A program made the translations under genes and the position numbers. Source: Panagrolaimus kolymaensis (Eukaryota; Nematoda; Chromadorea; Rhabditida; Panagrolaimidae). From it: 64,000 nucleotides of DNA. This document shows positions 33,421-43,915 of the stretch, piece by piece (position 1 is the first letter of the stretch; the number at the start of each line of letters is the position of its first letter). Under the pieces are notes generated by a model. That model made no database searches. It saw only the letters and a list, made by a program, of their open reading frames with translations, and had not been told where the DNA came from. Location of the stretch: positions 868,001-932,000 of the forward strand of contig JAJQJQ010000034.1 in assembly GCA_028622995.1 (NCBI GenBank), given 5' to 3'.

Positions 33421-33848
33421 ATAACAGAGTCTAAAGAATCAAAACAAAAAAAAGCTCCAAGAAACATTTTTGTTAAATGTAATCCATAGAAAAATAGCCA
33501 CTTTCTTTTCAATGTATTTGGTAATTTTTTATTTAAAATGATTCATAAAAAAAATGAAAAATTGCACAAATAAAAAACATATGAAAAGTATGTGATATCA
33601 TTTTTATCGATTTTTATTTCAATATAGGTGAAGCATTTTTATCAATTCTCGTTTATTCATTTAAGCGTCCCTTCTTATTAAAAAAAATTGTTTGCGAAAA
33701 GAAGAACTAAAAATTTATAAATACTTTTTTTTTTCGACTTTGACCTTCAAAAACATTATTATGTTATTTTTGGTTAACAAAGCTTATAAAGTATACTTTT
33801 AGAAATTTATTCCAAATTTCAAATATCCTGTTGAATAATAATTTTTAG

Positions 33849-34943
33849 GATGTGAGCTGCAATATTTCGTGCCTTGTTACTTTGTCGAAAGAGAAACTTG
33901 AAAATGATCTTCAAAAATGTTTGGAAACGGAAAACTTTGACGCTGATTTATTTCCTGGATTATCTTGGAAACTCAAAATTTATCCTAATGGACTTCCAGA
34001 TAGTATTGGAAGTTTAGCAATTTTGCTTTTTGTTGATTATAACAAACCAGTAACTGCAACTTGGACTTTGGAAGATGAAACTAAAAAAAATTAAAGGTAA
34101 ATACTTTTTTAACATATTCAAAAGCGGGTTTTCTTTTTTAGTTAATTACACTCATACTTTCGAGAAAGAAATTTCTGAAGGCCATGGAGCCAGAACTCTT
34201 ATTTCACGGGATTTACTTTTCAAGGAAGAAAACGCATATTTTAAAGATAATTTGTTAAAAATAACGTTGCAAGGAACCATAAGCGTCAAAGCCCAACCAT
34301 TAGATGCTTCAAAGTTATTGTTAAGCACTCGACTTCGTGAAGATGATAATCAAGATTTTGTTATCGTTGTGGGTGTCAATGAATTATCGGTTGGTATCAA
34401 AAAATTTGATATTTTTTATTAAATTATTTTGTAGGTTCACAAACTTGTGTTATCAAGCTCATCCATGGTTTTCAAACGAATGTTTGATTCCGATTTTAAA
34501 GAAGTTGCAGAAAGCAAAGTTAAAATTAAAGATTTTGAATTCGATGTTGTAAATGCTGCAATTAACGCATGCTACAATATGGAAACACTTGATAATAATA
34601 TTTTGGAGGAATTAAGTTATGATTTGCTTCGCTTTGCAGATAAATATGATATGATGTTTCTCAAGGTTGGGTTCCAAATAAAGACAAAATTCAAATTATA
34701 AAAAACTAATTTAAGGACTTTGTTGAACGATGGTTAGCAAAAAAGATTTCATCATCAACAGTCTCCGATTTGTTTGAACTCAGTAATCGAACAAATGCAA
34801 CAAATCTTCGGCAGCAATGTTTTCAGTTTTTGAATGATCGAATTCAGCTAACAGAAACTATTCCTGAATTGCGAAAAATTGATGAAAAAACTGCTCTCGG
34901 TCTTTTAAAAAACAAATCATCGTTTTCTTTTTCTGTTGAATAA
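33849..34943 (+). CDS. MATH-BTB protein with one homopolymer frame break
   Basis: The exons are 33849-34096, 34142-34389, 34435-34665 and 34716-34943. The first half is a MATH domain (PGLSWKLKIYPNG, ATWTLEDETK, THTFEKEISEGHG). The second is a BTB domain (VHKLVLSSSSMVFKRMF, DLLRFADKYDMMFLK) and a BACK-like helical tail. This is the nematode bath layout; such proteins are substrate adaptors for cullin-3 ubiquitin ligases. At 34083-34090 a run of eight A shifts the frame. One A fewer would join the halves exactly (TKKIK then VNYTHTF), so an assembly error is likely. The true start is uncertain: an ATG exon at 33761-33772 would splice in phase, or the message may be trans-spliced at 33848. Confidence 0.8.
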
Positions 34944-35290
34944 TCTAATCTACATACATTTTACTTGTTTTTATTAATAAAAACTTTAATAAATTCCATA
35001 AATTTTTTCTTTATTAATTTAATTTTTACAAGAGTGTAAACTAAAATAGAGGAAGAATTTGTTTTTCAAATTTTGAAATTTTTTAAAAAAAGTTTGAAAC
35101 CTTAAAAAATTGAGTCATAAAAAAATTAAAGATTCCAAGAATTAAAAAAAAACGAAAATATTTTTGATTTTTTTTGAATGCTGTCTCTCCTGAAAAATAG
35201 CTTTCATTCCATTTTAAAATGTATCATAAAATTTTAAATATAAAATAGACTTTAATAAATGCTTTTTCTAGATGAAATTCATATTTTACT

Positions 35291-35629
35291 ATGAAAGCAT
35301 TTTTTGTTTTTGCGATCTTTATTTTTGTTTGTTTTCAACTTTCGATTGGAAAAACTATGAAACCTAGTGATTCTAACTTTGAACATTTTGTTCAACTCCC
35401 TGATGGTTCTATTAAATATGAAAAGTATGAACATCATGCAACTTCGGAATCATGGGATTCTCGCACAGGTATGAAATTTTTCTAATTTGAAACTTATAAT
35501 TAAAAGCTTTTGCTTCCCATCGTAAAAAAATAATTTATAGAGCATAAACAAATGGTTTTCAAACAACCCAAGCTTAATAATAATCCAACAAGCATCAAAG
35601 CCAACCCCAAAAATAAAATCCAAAAATAA
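35291..35629 (+). CDS. Small secreted protein of unknown function
   Basis: Two exons (35291-35468, 35541-35629) give 88 residues. The N-terminus is a clear signal peptide (MKAFFVFAIFIFVCFQL, cleavage near SIGK). The mature part is charged and His/Asn-rich (NFEHFVQLPDGSIKYEKYEHH, then MVFKQPKLNNNP) and ends in a Lys-rich tail. It has no cysteines after the signal peptide, no amidation signal and no recognised domain. It could be a secreted peptide or an effector-like protein; I do not assign a function. The 72-nt intron has good consensus sites, which supports a real gene. Confidence 0.65.
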
Positions 35630-36659
35630 AATCCAAAAGAAAGTTTTTAGCTCTTTAAGTTCACTTGATTTACTCAATAATCTCTCCCATGGTATTGGAT
35701 AATTCTTAATTTATCGAACAGACATCGTTTTTGTGAATGTTTTTGGAAAAACTTTAAACTAAAGACTTTTATTTTTTATTTTTACACTTTCCTTTCCAAT
35801 TAATAAAACCATCAACTGACTAACTGATGTAATATAGAAAAGTGATAAAAACTTTTGAAGAAAAAAGTGACGATTAAAAAAAAGAATAATAATAAAAATG
35901 TGACTAATTCGATTATTTTTGTTTTTGTGTAAAAAGGAAAAGAAAATTTAATAGGGTGATTCCTGTTTACTCTCTTTAAAAAAATAATAAGAATTTAGTT
36001 TGGCAAAACAAAAACACACAAAAATAAATATATTCAATTGAGAATTAAATTCCTGGAATGCACTTATTTAAATTTATTGAAATTTGAAAATTAATTAATC
36101 ATTTTTCAAACAACTTTTGCAAATTTTATCCTTCTTTATATGCAAAGATTTTATGATCCCTTATGAAAATAAAAAAAAATAAGCTATGCTCGTATTTGGA
36201 ACAACAGTGACGTTCGTCATTATTGGGGCGGTAACGTCTTTAGATAAAAAAACAGGCATCCATTTTAGAGAATTCTTTTATTCAAATTTTCTTTTAATGA
36301 GCGTATTCATGAATACCTGGATGGATTAGACGAAGGTTTAATGCAAGGGCGGTACTACCTTTTTATTCAAAAGATATCAAATGGCAAAAGATTTTAAAAT
36401 GAAATGAGGTAAAAGTAAAATAAAGTCACATTTTAAATCCATCTTGACAATAACATAGAGATTTTTTTTAAATAACCTATTTTTTAACTTTTACTTATTA
36501 CTCCTTCGAGAATATCATTTTCCTCTGAGAATTAATTTAAAAATATGACTTTTTGCCTTCCATATTTAAACAAAAATAAAGCTTGACCTATGTTGAAGAT
36601 AAAAATTTTCAAATATTAAAAACAACTTTTTTCTTTTAGGTGATATTGGTTAAATAAAA
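35630..36659. other. Intergenic, no gene seen
   Basis: About 1 kb of AT-rich sequence. A 47-codon frame at 36187-36330 with a hydrophobic start and a 22-codon minus frame around 36310-36360 are noted but unsupported. Confidence 0.45.
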
Positions 36660-37173
36660 ATGGCAGCAGTATCATTATTTTTGACAATAATATTTGTTGT
36701 AGCAGCTACTGTAACCGAAAGCTTGGCCACTCGAGAAAGTAATAATGGAATAGTGATGCTTGCTCCAAGGTAATTAACCTCCCAAGCAAAATTTCAAGAA
36801 TTCCTTATTTATAAACTGTTTTTGGATCTAAGTTAAACATCTCAAAAATACTTTTTTTTTGATAAAACCTTTTCCAATTTTTTTTTTCTTAATTCGGAAT
36901 TTTAGAGGATTAAACAATATGTAAAATTTCAGATTTCGATTCTTCCCTTTCCATTATTATATCTCACCCGATAAATCTCAAAACAATGGTAGCCCTCGAG
37001 TTCGAAGAGCTAATAAATTAGCAAATATGATGCGGCTTGGAAAACGTAGCGAAATGATTACTCGTGAACAAAGTTCAACCAATTCAGTAACTACGCCATG
37101 GGTTTACGCAAATGTTGGTACCATTCCAATTCCAAAACCATCATACATCACATCTTCTTCCATGGTTCATTAA
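36660..37173 (+). CDS. Neuropeptide precursor yielding one MRL-amide peptide
   Basis: Two exons (36660-36769, 36933-37173) give 116 residues. A signal peptide (MAAVSLFLTIIFVVAATVTE) leads, followed by a spacer. Then come an RVRR furin-type site, the segment ANKLANMMRLG, and a KR dibasic site. Gly before KR is the amidation donor, so the predicted product is a 10-residue peptide ending MRL-amide. The C-terminal spacer is Ser/Thr/Pro-rich without further cleavage sites. The peptide is made in neurons or secretory cells and would act on a GPCR. I do not recognise it as a named C. elegans flp or nlp peptide. The ending distantly recalls MRL-amide myomodulins of molluscs, by motif only. Confidence 0.8.
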
Positions 37174-38703
37174 ATGGCAATTCTTTAATTTTGAATGGGA
37201 ATAAAAAAATTTCTTAACTTTTTTTCTTATTTCGTTTTCATTAATTGAGCTTACTTTTTAACAAATAAAAAAAAATAATTTTTTTTGCTTTTTGATTATT
37301 TTTTTCGCTGGCGCAAAATAAAATTTGTGCTTTTTTGTGATTATTTTCTTGGAAAGTATGGAACCATACTTTGATTATAAAAAAAAATTCTGACTTCCGC
37401 ATTTTTTTATTTGTAGTATAAAAAGTCTTCTTTTTTCTTTCTTCGTCAATTGAAACTAAAATAAATAAAAGCACAAAGATTATTACACTAATTTTCTATT
37501 CTGTTCTGTTCTATGTTCCTCCATCCATTTTAAGATGTAAAAAAGAAATAATTAAGGGTTGCCCCAATATTGATTAATGAGATTATAAAACAATCAAATC
37601 TTATGGCAACAAAAAAAGACGGAAGGAAACTCCTAATTGAGAAAAAAATGTGATCGAATTTCTGTGCTGATAACGCAAAACTTTTTTATTCTAAAATAAA
37701 AGACGACAACTCCAAGTTCCAAATGAACAAAAATCTTCTAGTTTCTTCTAAGATAAAACACATTATTTTAACCCTTAAAAACCTGTCGCCATTTTAATCA
37801 TTTGGGAAGTAAAAATTTATTTGTGTCCAAAAAAAGAATAGCTTCTTTGTTTTGTAGTATGTTTGTAAGGGCAAAAAAAAAAAAGCATCTCTAAAGACTG
37901 TTGATAAAATTAAAGTGCAAACAAACTATACGAAAATAAAATGAAAGAAAGGCATAAATTAATTGGAAAATACAATACCTCCGTATTTCATGGATTCAAA
38001 ATCGAGTTTATGCACCAAGTAAATAATTCAAACGCTTCTCGATACCACAATCGTTCTAAATTATTGAATGCAAAACTTTAGATTACTAAGAATTATTTGA
38101 ATTTTAAGAGCTTAACTTAAAAATAAATTTTGAAAACGATGTTTGATTTTAAAATATTTGATTTTAATCTTAAGATTCAATCAAACTATTTTTATGTTAA
38201 ACGACATCAACATTTTTCTATTTTAATTTTCACTTTGATTGGATTACGGATATTTTTTTAGGTTCCTTGTTTTTTTGTTAATTTTTTTTAAACTTTAAAA
38301 ATGATATGTTACATGCCAAAAACAAGATAGTCGAATAACAAGAATTACTTTGGATCATCAAATAAAATATTTTCCACACTTTAACATTATTTTTTTATAG
38401 AGTTAAAACTAAAAATATTATTAATATTTTAAAAAATTCCTCTAAATTTAGAACAAAAAATTGGAAAATCCTGTTTTCAAACGACCTTTCAAACCAATAA
38501 TAAAAAATTAATTAATTAATCAAACCACAATGCACAATTTTTTTTTATTTTATTGGTTGGCAATAAATTTTATGGTGATGAAAAGAGACGTAAGATCACA
38601 GGGTTTACCCCAATGTTCCACTCTTGAGCTCACTTTTTTTTATTTTGTGTGCTCATGTTTCATTTTTTTTTGAAGAGTGATTTCCTTCTTTTTTTTTTAT
38701 TCG
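37174..38703. other. Intergenic, no gene seen
   Basis: 1.5 kb of AT-rich spacer. The frame at 37241-37474 (minus) is Lys/Phe-run translation and is not credible. Confidence 0.45.
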
Positions 38704-38900
38704 TTAATAGTTCATTTCTATCTCTCTATCTTCTTCTTTTTTTGTAGAGACTTTATTTTTTACTTCTTTATTTTTTTTGGTTGGAAAACCCGTTAATTTT
38801 TGTAATATTGGACGGAATGTGCCTTGATTACGCCTACGTCCATTAAGACCATAAAACCAGGAAATACCATCGTTTTTTTTATTGGAGTGTGTTTTGAGTT
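38704..38900 (-). CDS. Candidate terminal exon of an unknown gene
   Basis: A minus-strand frame ending at a TAA (38704-38706) encodes about 60 codons with non-random composition: NDGISWFYGLNGRRRNQ, then FRPILQKLTGFPTKK and a Lys/Glu-rich tail. Just upstream the frame is closed. A run of eight A (38873-38880) lies at the switch: one more A would connect it to a frame starting right after a TTTAACAG acceptor near 38909. GLNG followed by RRR could be a processing and amidation site, so a secreted precursor is possible. No first exon was found, so the call is weak. Confidence 0.35.
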
Positions 38901-40686
38901 GATAGTTTTATTCTGTTAAACACAAAAAATTGATGATACGAGAGACACACAAACATAGATAGACGACAACATTCAAAATATTTTGTTTTATTACTATTTA
39001 TTATGAGACATATGGCCGCCTTTAAAAAAAATTTTTTATTAGGGGCGGTACAAAAATCAAAACGAGCAATACACATACATTGGCTAAATAAAAAAAAAGT
39101 TATATAAAAGTGTAACTAAAAATCAAAGAGTTTAGTATACATACTTTCAAGTATTAAAAACGATAGATAGATCCTCTCTCAAATTTGCTTCAAGCAGTAA
39201 CTTGATTGTTTCTTTTATCGATGATTATTTGGTTTGTTGACCATCGTTGTTGTTTGTTTCTCGCTAACTTTCTTCTCTGCTGCGCAATGTTCTAATATCT
39301 CATCTCTTCATCTTCTTGCACACACAAAATCAAAAATCAAAAATGATGATCACGTTTTTTGAAAATATTAAAAATGAAAAACGTCTAAATAGGTTTATTT
39401 TCGTTTCACTTTTCTCTTCGCTGATGTTCAAAAACATGCAAAGCAAAAAAAGGAGTTCAAATAGTCAAACAAATTATCCTCATTCCTTTATATTTTTTTA
39501 CTGATTCCATCAAAAGATAATAGCTAATGCGAGTGCATGAGAAAGTAACGTGAACTTTTCATTTATTTTATTTTGCCTGCCATGTTAGGAAAATAGTGTT
39601 ATTATTGCTTCTTTCGCTTTCTACAAGGACGACGACCAAAGTGTATTTTTTCTATAATAAAAATATACACGAAACGCGCTTAAATTATATCAACACTTCA
39701 ATTCAAAGTCAATTGCTGAACGGCAGAAAAAAATAAAATAACACTATTTTTTGCTGGGCTGCTTGTTGCTAAGAAAAAAGAAGCACTTTTTGATTTTAAA
39801 AAAGCTGTTCTGTCAGTTGTCGGGTGTTAATAGATTTCTTTGACCGTTGAACCTCTACTTTCTTTATATTTTGGTGTCATCGGCTAATATTGCATTTTTC
39901 GAATAAAATGGTAAGTTTTTTTAATTCTTTTTTCTCTGCGGCCATTGTAAAAAAAAGCACGTATCTAAACCATCACTACAATCGCTGACCCAACAAAAAC
40001 CTCTATCTAATCTTTCTTTTTTTCTCTCTCAAGTAAATTAACCTCAAACCTCAAAAAGATAAATTTTGCGGTGTTTTATCAGTGCATTCTTTTTCTCTCT
40101 CCCCTCTTTTTTAATCTTTTTATCAGTAGTAGCTCAAATAATAGGAAAGTGAAAGAAAAGAACGAAGAGTGCATAGAAGAAAAAAATATCGTGACTAAAC
40201 TAAAATATCTATCTATCAGACCCATCCATTCATTACCTCCCTCGTTGTCTCAATGGCATATTATTCTTTGATCAACGAACACTCTAACTTCTTTTTTTTC
40301 TGCACTTTGAGTCGTCTTCTTCTTTACTCTTTTGACCCTCTTAAAGGAAAAAAGAGAGGAGGGAGACTTTCTTCATTTTTCACTTGCGCTTAGTTTTAAA
40401 ACAGCAGGCGCATTCATTTTTCGAAAAAAAGCCACTTCAAAAAATCAAAAATATAAAAAAATAAAATAAAAGTTAGTTAGTTTGTTGTTGTTACTTCTTT
40501 AGCTGTTGTTGCTGTTACTTTATTAGTATTAAATTTTTTTTTTGTAAAAAAAATTATTTCATTCTTATTTGCGTCGTCGTCTTCTTTATTTCTTCTTCCA
40601 TCAGCAACATCTTATTTTTTTTTTGCAAAAAAAAAATTACAAAGTGATCATTTTTGTGTGCAAGAAGACTCTTAGTCTCATTAACG
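38901..40686. other. Gene-free region upstream of glutamine synthetase
   Basis: AT-rich sequence with no supported coding gene. It contains an ATG at 39908 followed at once by a strong donor (ATG/GTAAGT), a candidate alternative first exon for glutamine synthetase. It is the likely promoter and 5' leader region of that gene. Confidence 0.45.
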
Positions 40687-40689
40687 ATG
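40687..40689 (+). other. Candidate first-exon start codon of glutamine synthetase
   Basis: ATG is followed directly by GTAAGC, and the next acceptor (TTTTTAG) at 40906 is followed directly by ATGGCAATG. Splicing would give a protein starting MMAMNLRD. An identical arrangement exists at 39908-39910. Either may be a real start exon or just a 5' UTR exon. Confidence 0.4.
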
Positions 40690-40906
40690 GTAAGCAATCT
40701 TTTATGTAACGAAAAGAAAAAAAAACATAATGTTATTCTTTAAAAAAATAAATAAATGTTTCCGTGTGTCCGGTTTTTTCTCATCAGTTTAAACACATAA
40801 AAATATAAACGAATCGTCTTCTTTTTTTTCACTTTCATTTTCCTTTGTTGTTTTATTGCATTTTGCTTTTTTCTAAACAATTTATATTTTAAATTTTTAT
40901 TTTTAG

Positions 40907-42163
40907 ATGGCAATGAATCTTCGCGACCAATTTTCAACTGATAAAACAATCGCCAGTAAACTTATTGGCTTGGATTCAAAAGGTAAAATTCAAGCTGAAT
41001 ATGTTTGGATAGATGGTTCAGGTGAACATATTCGATCAAAAACTCGCACCCTCACTTCTTCCCCTAAAAATCCTGATGATCTCCCTATTTGGAATTTTGA
41101 TGGTTCATCAACTGGACAAGCAAAAGGCGCAGATTCTGATGTTTTCTTAAAACCAGTTGCAATCTATCCTGATCCCTTCAGACTTGGCAATCATATTCTT
41201 GTCCTTTGTGAAACCCTTGATAATAAAATGCAACCACACAAAACTAATTATCGTCGTCGATGCGCTCAAGTTATGGAACAAGTTAAAAATGAACATCCAT
41301 GGTTTGGAATGGAACAAGAATATACTCTTCTTGATGTTGATGGACATCCATTTGGATGGCCTAAAAATGGTTTCCCTGGACCTCAAGGGCCTTATTATTG
41401 TGGTGTTGGAGCTAATAAAGTTTATGGACGAGATGTTGTTGAAGCCCATTATCGAGCATGCTTATATGCTGGTATCAATATTAGTGGAACCAATGCTGAA
41501 GTTATGCCTGGTCAATGGGAATATCAAGTAGGCCCAAGTGAAGGTATCGATATGGGTGATCAACTTTGGATGTCTCGATTTTTGTTACATCGAGTTGCAG
41601 AAGAATTTGGTGTCATCGCCACTCTTGATCCCAAACCAATTCAAGGTGATTGGAATGGAGCTGGATGTCATACAAATGTTTCAACAGAAAAAATGCGCAA
41701 ACCTGGAGGATACAAGTAAGGACAAAAATTCGTAAATATTCAGCTTTTAAATAAGTAAATTTTCAGAGAAATTTTATCTGCCATTGAAAAATTATCCAAA
41801 TCTCATGCTGAACATATCGCATATTACGATCCCACAGGTGGTAAAGATAATGAACGTCGTTTAACTGGGCTTCATGAAACCGCAAGTATCTCCCAATTTA
41901 GTTCTGGTGTAGCTAGCAGATGTTCAAGTATTAGAATTCCCCGACAAACCGAAGTCGATGGATTTGGTTACTATGAAGATCGTCGACCATCATCTAATTG
42001 TGATCCATATTGTGTTACTGAAGCCATTATGCGTACTACATGCTTAGATGTTAAAAAGCTTTCCCGAACATACGCTCCTCAAGATGCAGAAAAATTACGT
42101 AAAATGATTAGTGAAATGTCAACTTCCACCAAAATTGATGAACATAAAGATGAGGATAACTAA
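40907..42163 (+). CDS. Glutamine synthetase (type II)
   Basis: Two exons (40907-41715, 41767-42163) give 401 residues from the MAMNLRD start. The enzyme makes glutamine from glutamate, ammonia and ATP in the cytosol. Signatures in order: beta-grasp N-domain with [11 protein letters not shown] near 65, the metal/ATP-binding [10 protein letters not shown] near 140, [14 protein letters not shown] near 205, NGAGCHTN near 250, then [18 protein letters not shown] with the ammonium-site His-Glu, and ATP/glutamate-binding [22 protein letters not shown] closes the fold. The tail runs about 35 residues beyond the usual end and is acidic and Ser/Thr-rich. C. elegans has several gln paralogues and I cannot choose among them. 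AATAAA follows the stop. Confidence 0.96.
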
Positions 42164-43915
42164 ACTAAATTGAAATAAAAAAATAAAAGAAGCTTTTACT
42201 CTTTTTTTACTTATGTGTTTTTTAACAGAAATACCATAAAAATAGATTTTTAACGTTTCTCTTTTCAAAAAAAATTCTTCTCTTATCTTTCTTTTTCATT
42301 TGCCTTTATATTTTACTCTCGGGAAATGTTCTTTTTTTTAGTTTAGTTCTTCTTTTTTTGTTATTTTGTTTTTCATTCGTTTGATTAACTATCTATTGAA
42401 CCTTACTACACTATCATACATTGTTATCTATTCTATCTAACCTTTTATTAATTCATTTTTTGTAATTATCAAATAAAATCAAAAAAATATATGTATGTAT
42501 GAAAGCAACGACAAAGTAAATAAAAAAGATAAATAAAACAATACTATTTTTTTGTCATCTTTTTTGTTTCACTTTTCATCAGTGTTTTTAAAAAAAAGAG
42601 GATAACAGTCATTGAAAAAAAGTGCAAAGTGTTTGTTTGTTTTTTTAAACGATTACTCAAGTGTCAATTTGAAAAGAGGAGGGGAGGAACGAATTAAAAA
42701 AATTTAAAATACTAATGAATGACCTCGCTTCTGAGAAGAAAAAAAACTCTAACTTTTTTCGAAAATTGAAACCGGATGAAAGGAAGGAACATTTTGTTGC
42801 GATATAAAATAAGGCATCAAGAATGAAAATTAAAGTGAAAGTGAGAGCCAGTCAGTCACAGAAGCAAAAAGGCAAAAATAAAATAGCCTTATAAGTAAAA
42901 GTGAAAAGCCATAAGCTGTCAACAACGAACATATTATAAACCATGACTCTTTTTCTTTTTCTGTCACTCACACCACTTTTTTTTTTATTTTTTTTATTTT
43001 TGTGAAGAAAAAAACACTCCAAACAGACCAAAAAAAATTGTCAAAGAAAAAATGCGTTCAATTTTTGGTTTATAAATAAATATTTGAGTGCGCATATTTT
43101 TGTGTTTTTCGGGTTTTGCGTTGTTGTTCACTCGAATGGTGATGTTTTTTCCTTTCTAACCCTCCACCGCGGCCAGCGGTGAAGGAAGGAGAGAAAAGGA
43201 CATTGAATGGAGAAAATCTCTCCCCCATCCCTCGCCTATGAGAAATGATGATTGATTTTTATTTTTATGTCATCGCTAATCCTTATTCTTCTCTTCTAAA
43301 ATTTGTCTACAGCCATTTGACATCTAAAAAAGTTTTTTTTTCTCACGGATAAAATGAAAAGAAAAAGCTTATCAAAACACGGCAATCTAAAAATTGTTGT
43401 TTTGCACAATTGCCTTTTTCCTTCTTTTCTTCTTCTTTTGTTTTGTTTTTTTATGGTAGACAGCTTCCGACGTATACCCTTTCCAAAAAACGAGGAGATC
43501 TGCTTTATATTTTTCTATTTTTTTTTTTGGCCTCATGCCCCAAACAAGTTTTTTTTCTTTATTTTTCGTTAATAAAAAAACAAACCAAATGGTCCAAGTT
43601 CACGGGTAAAAAGAAAAATGAATGTTGGAGTAGCAAAAAAAAATAAAAGAAAACGACAGAAAATTTAATTGTTTAATTCCCTATCCTTTTTCCTTCTCCA
43701 TTTTTTGTAGAGAATTGTTGTGGTGGTTGATATTTATATTTCCCTTTTTTGTTTCTTGAAAAAATTGTATGAAACAAAACAAAAAACAAAAAAATAAACA
43801 GACTTTTATTTTCTTTTGTTTTGTCTTCCAAGTTTTTTGACTCTTGACTTCGTGTTTCCTTTCTTAAATTACTCTTGAAAAAGTTTTTAAAAGTTGATAA
43901 ATTTTAGAAAATTTT
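42164..43915. other. Intergenic, no gene seen
   Basis: AT-rich, purine-run-rich spacer. A short GC-rich hairpin (CACCGC GGCCA GCGGTG) lies near 43166-43183. A TTTTAG at about 43902-43907 is a plausible trans-splice acceptor for the next gene. Confidence 0.45.

Noticed and set aside
36187..36330. 47-codon frame with a hydrophobic start
   Set aside because: Short, ends without a splice donor, and nothing around it supports a gene.
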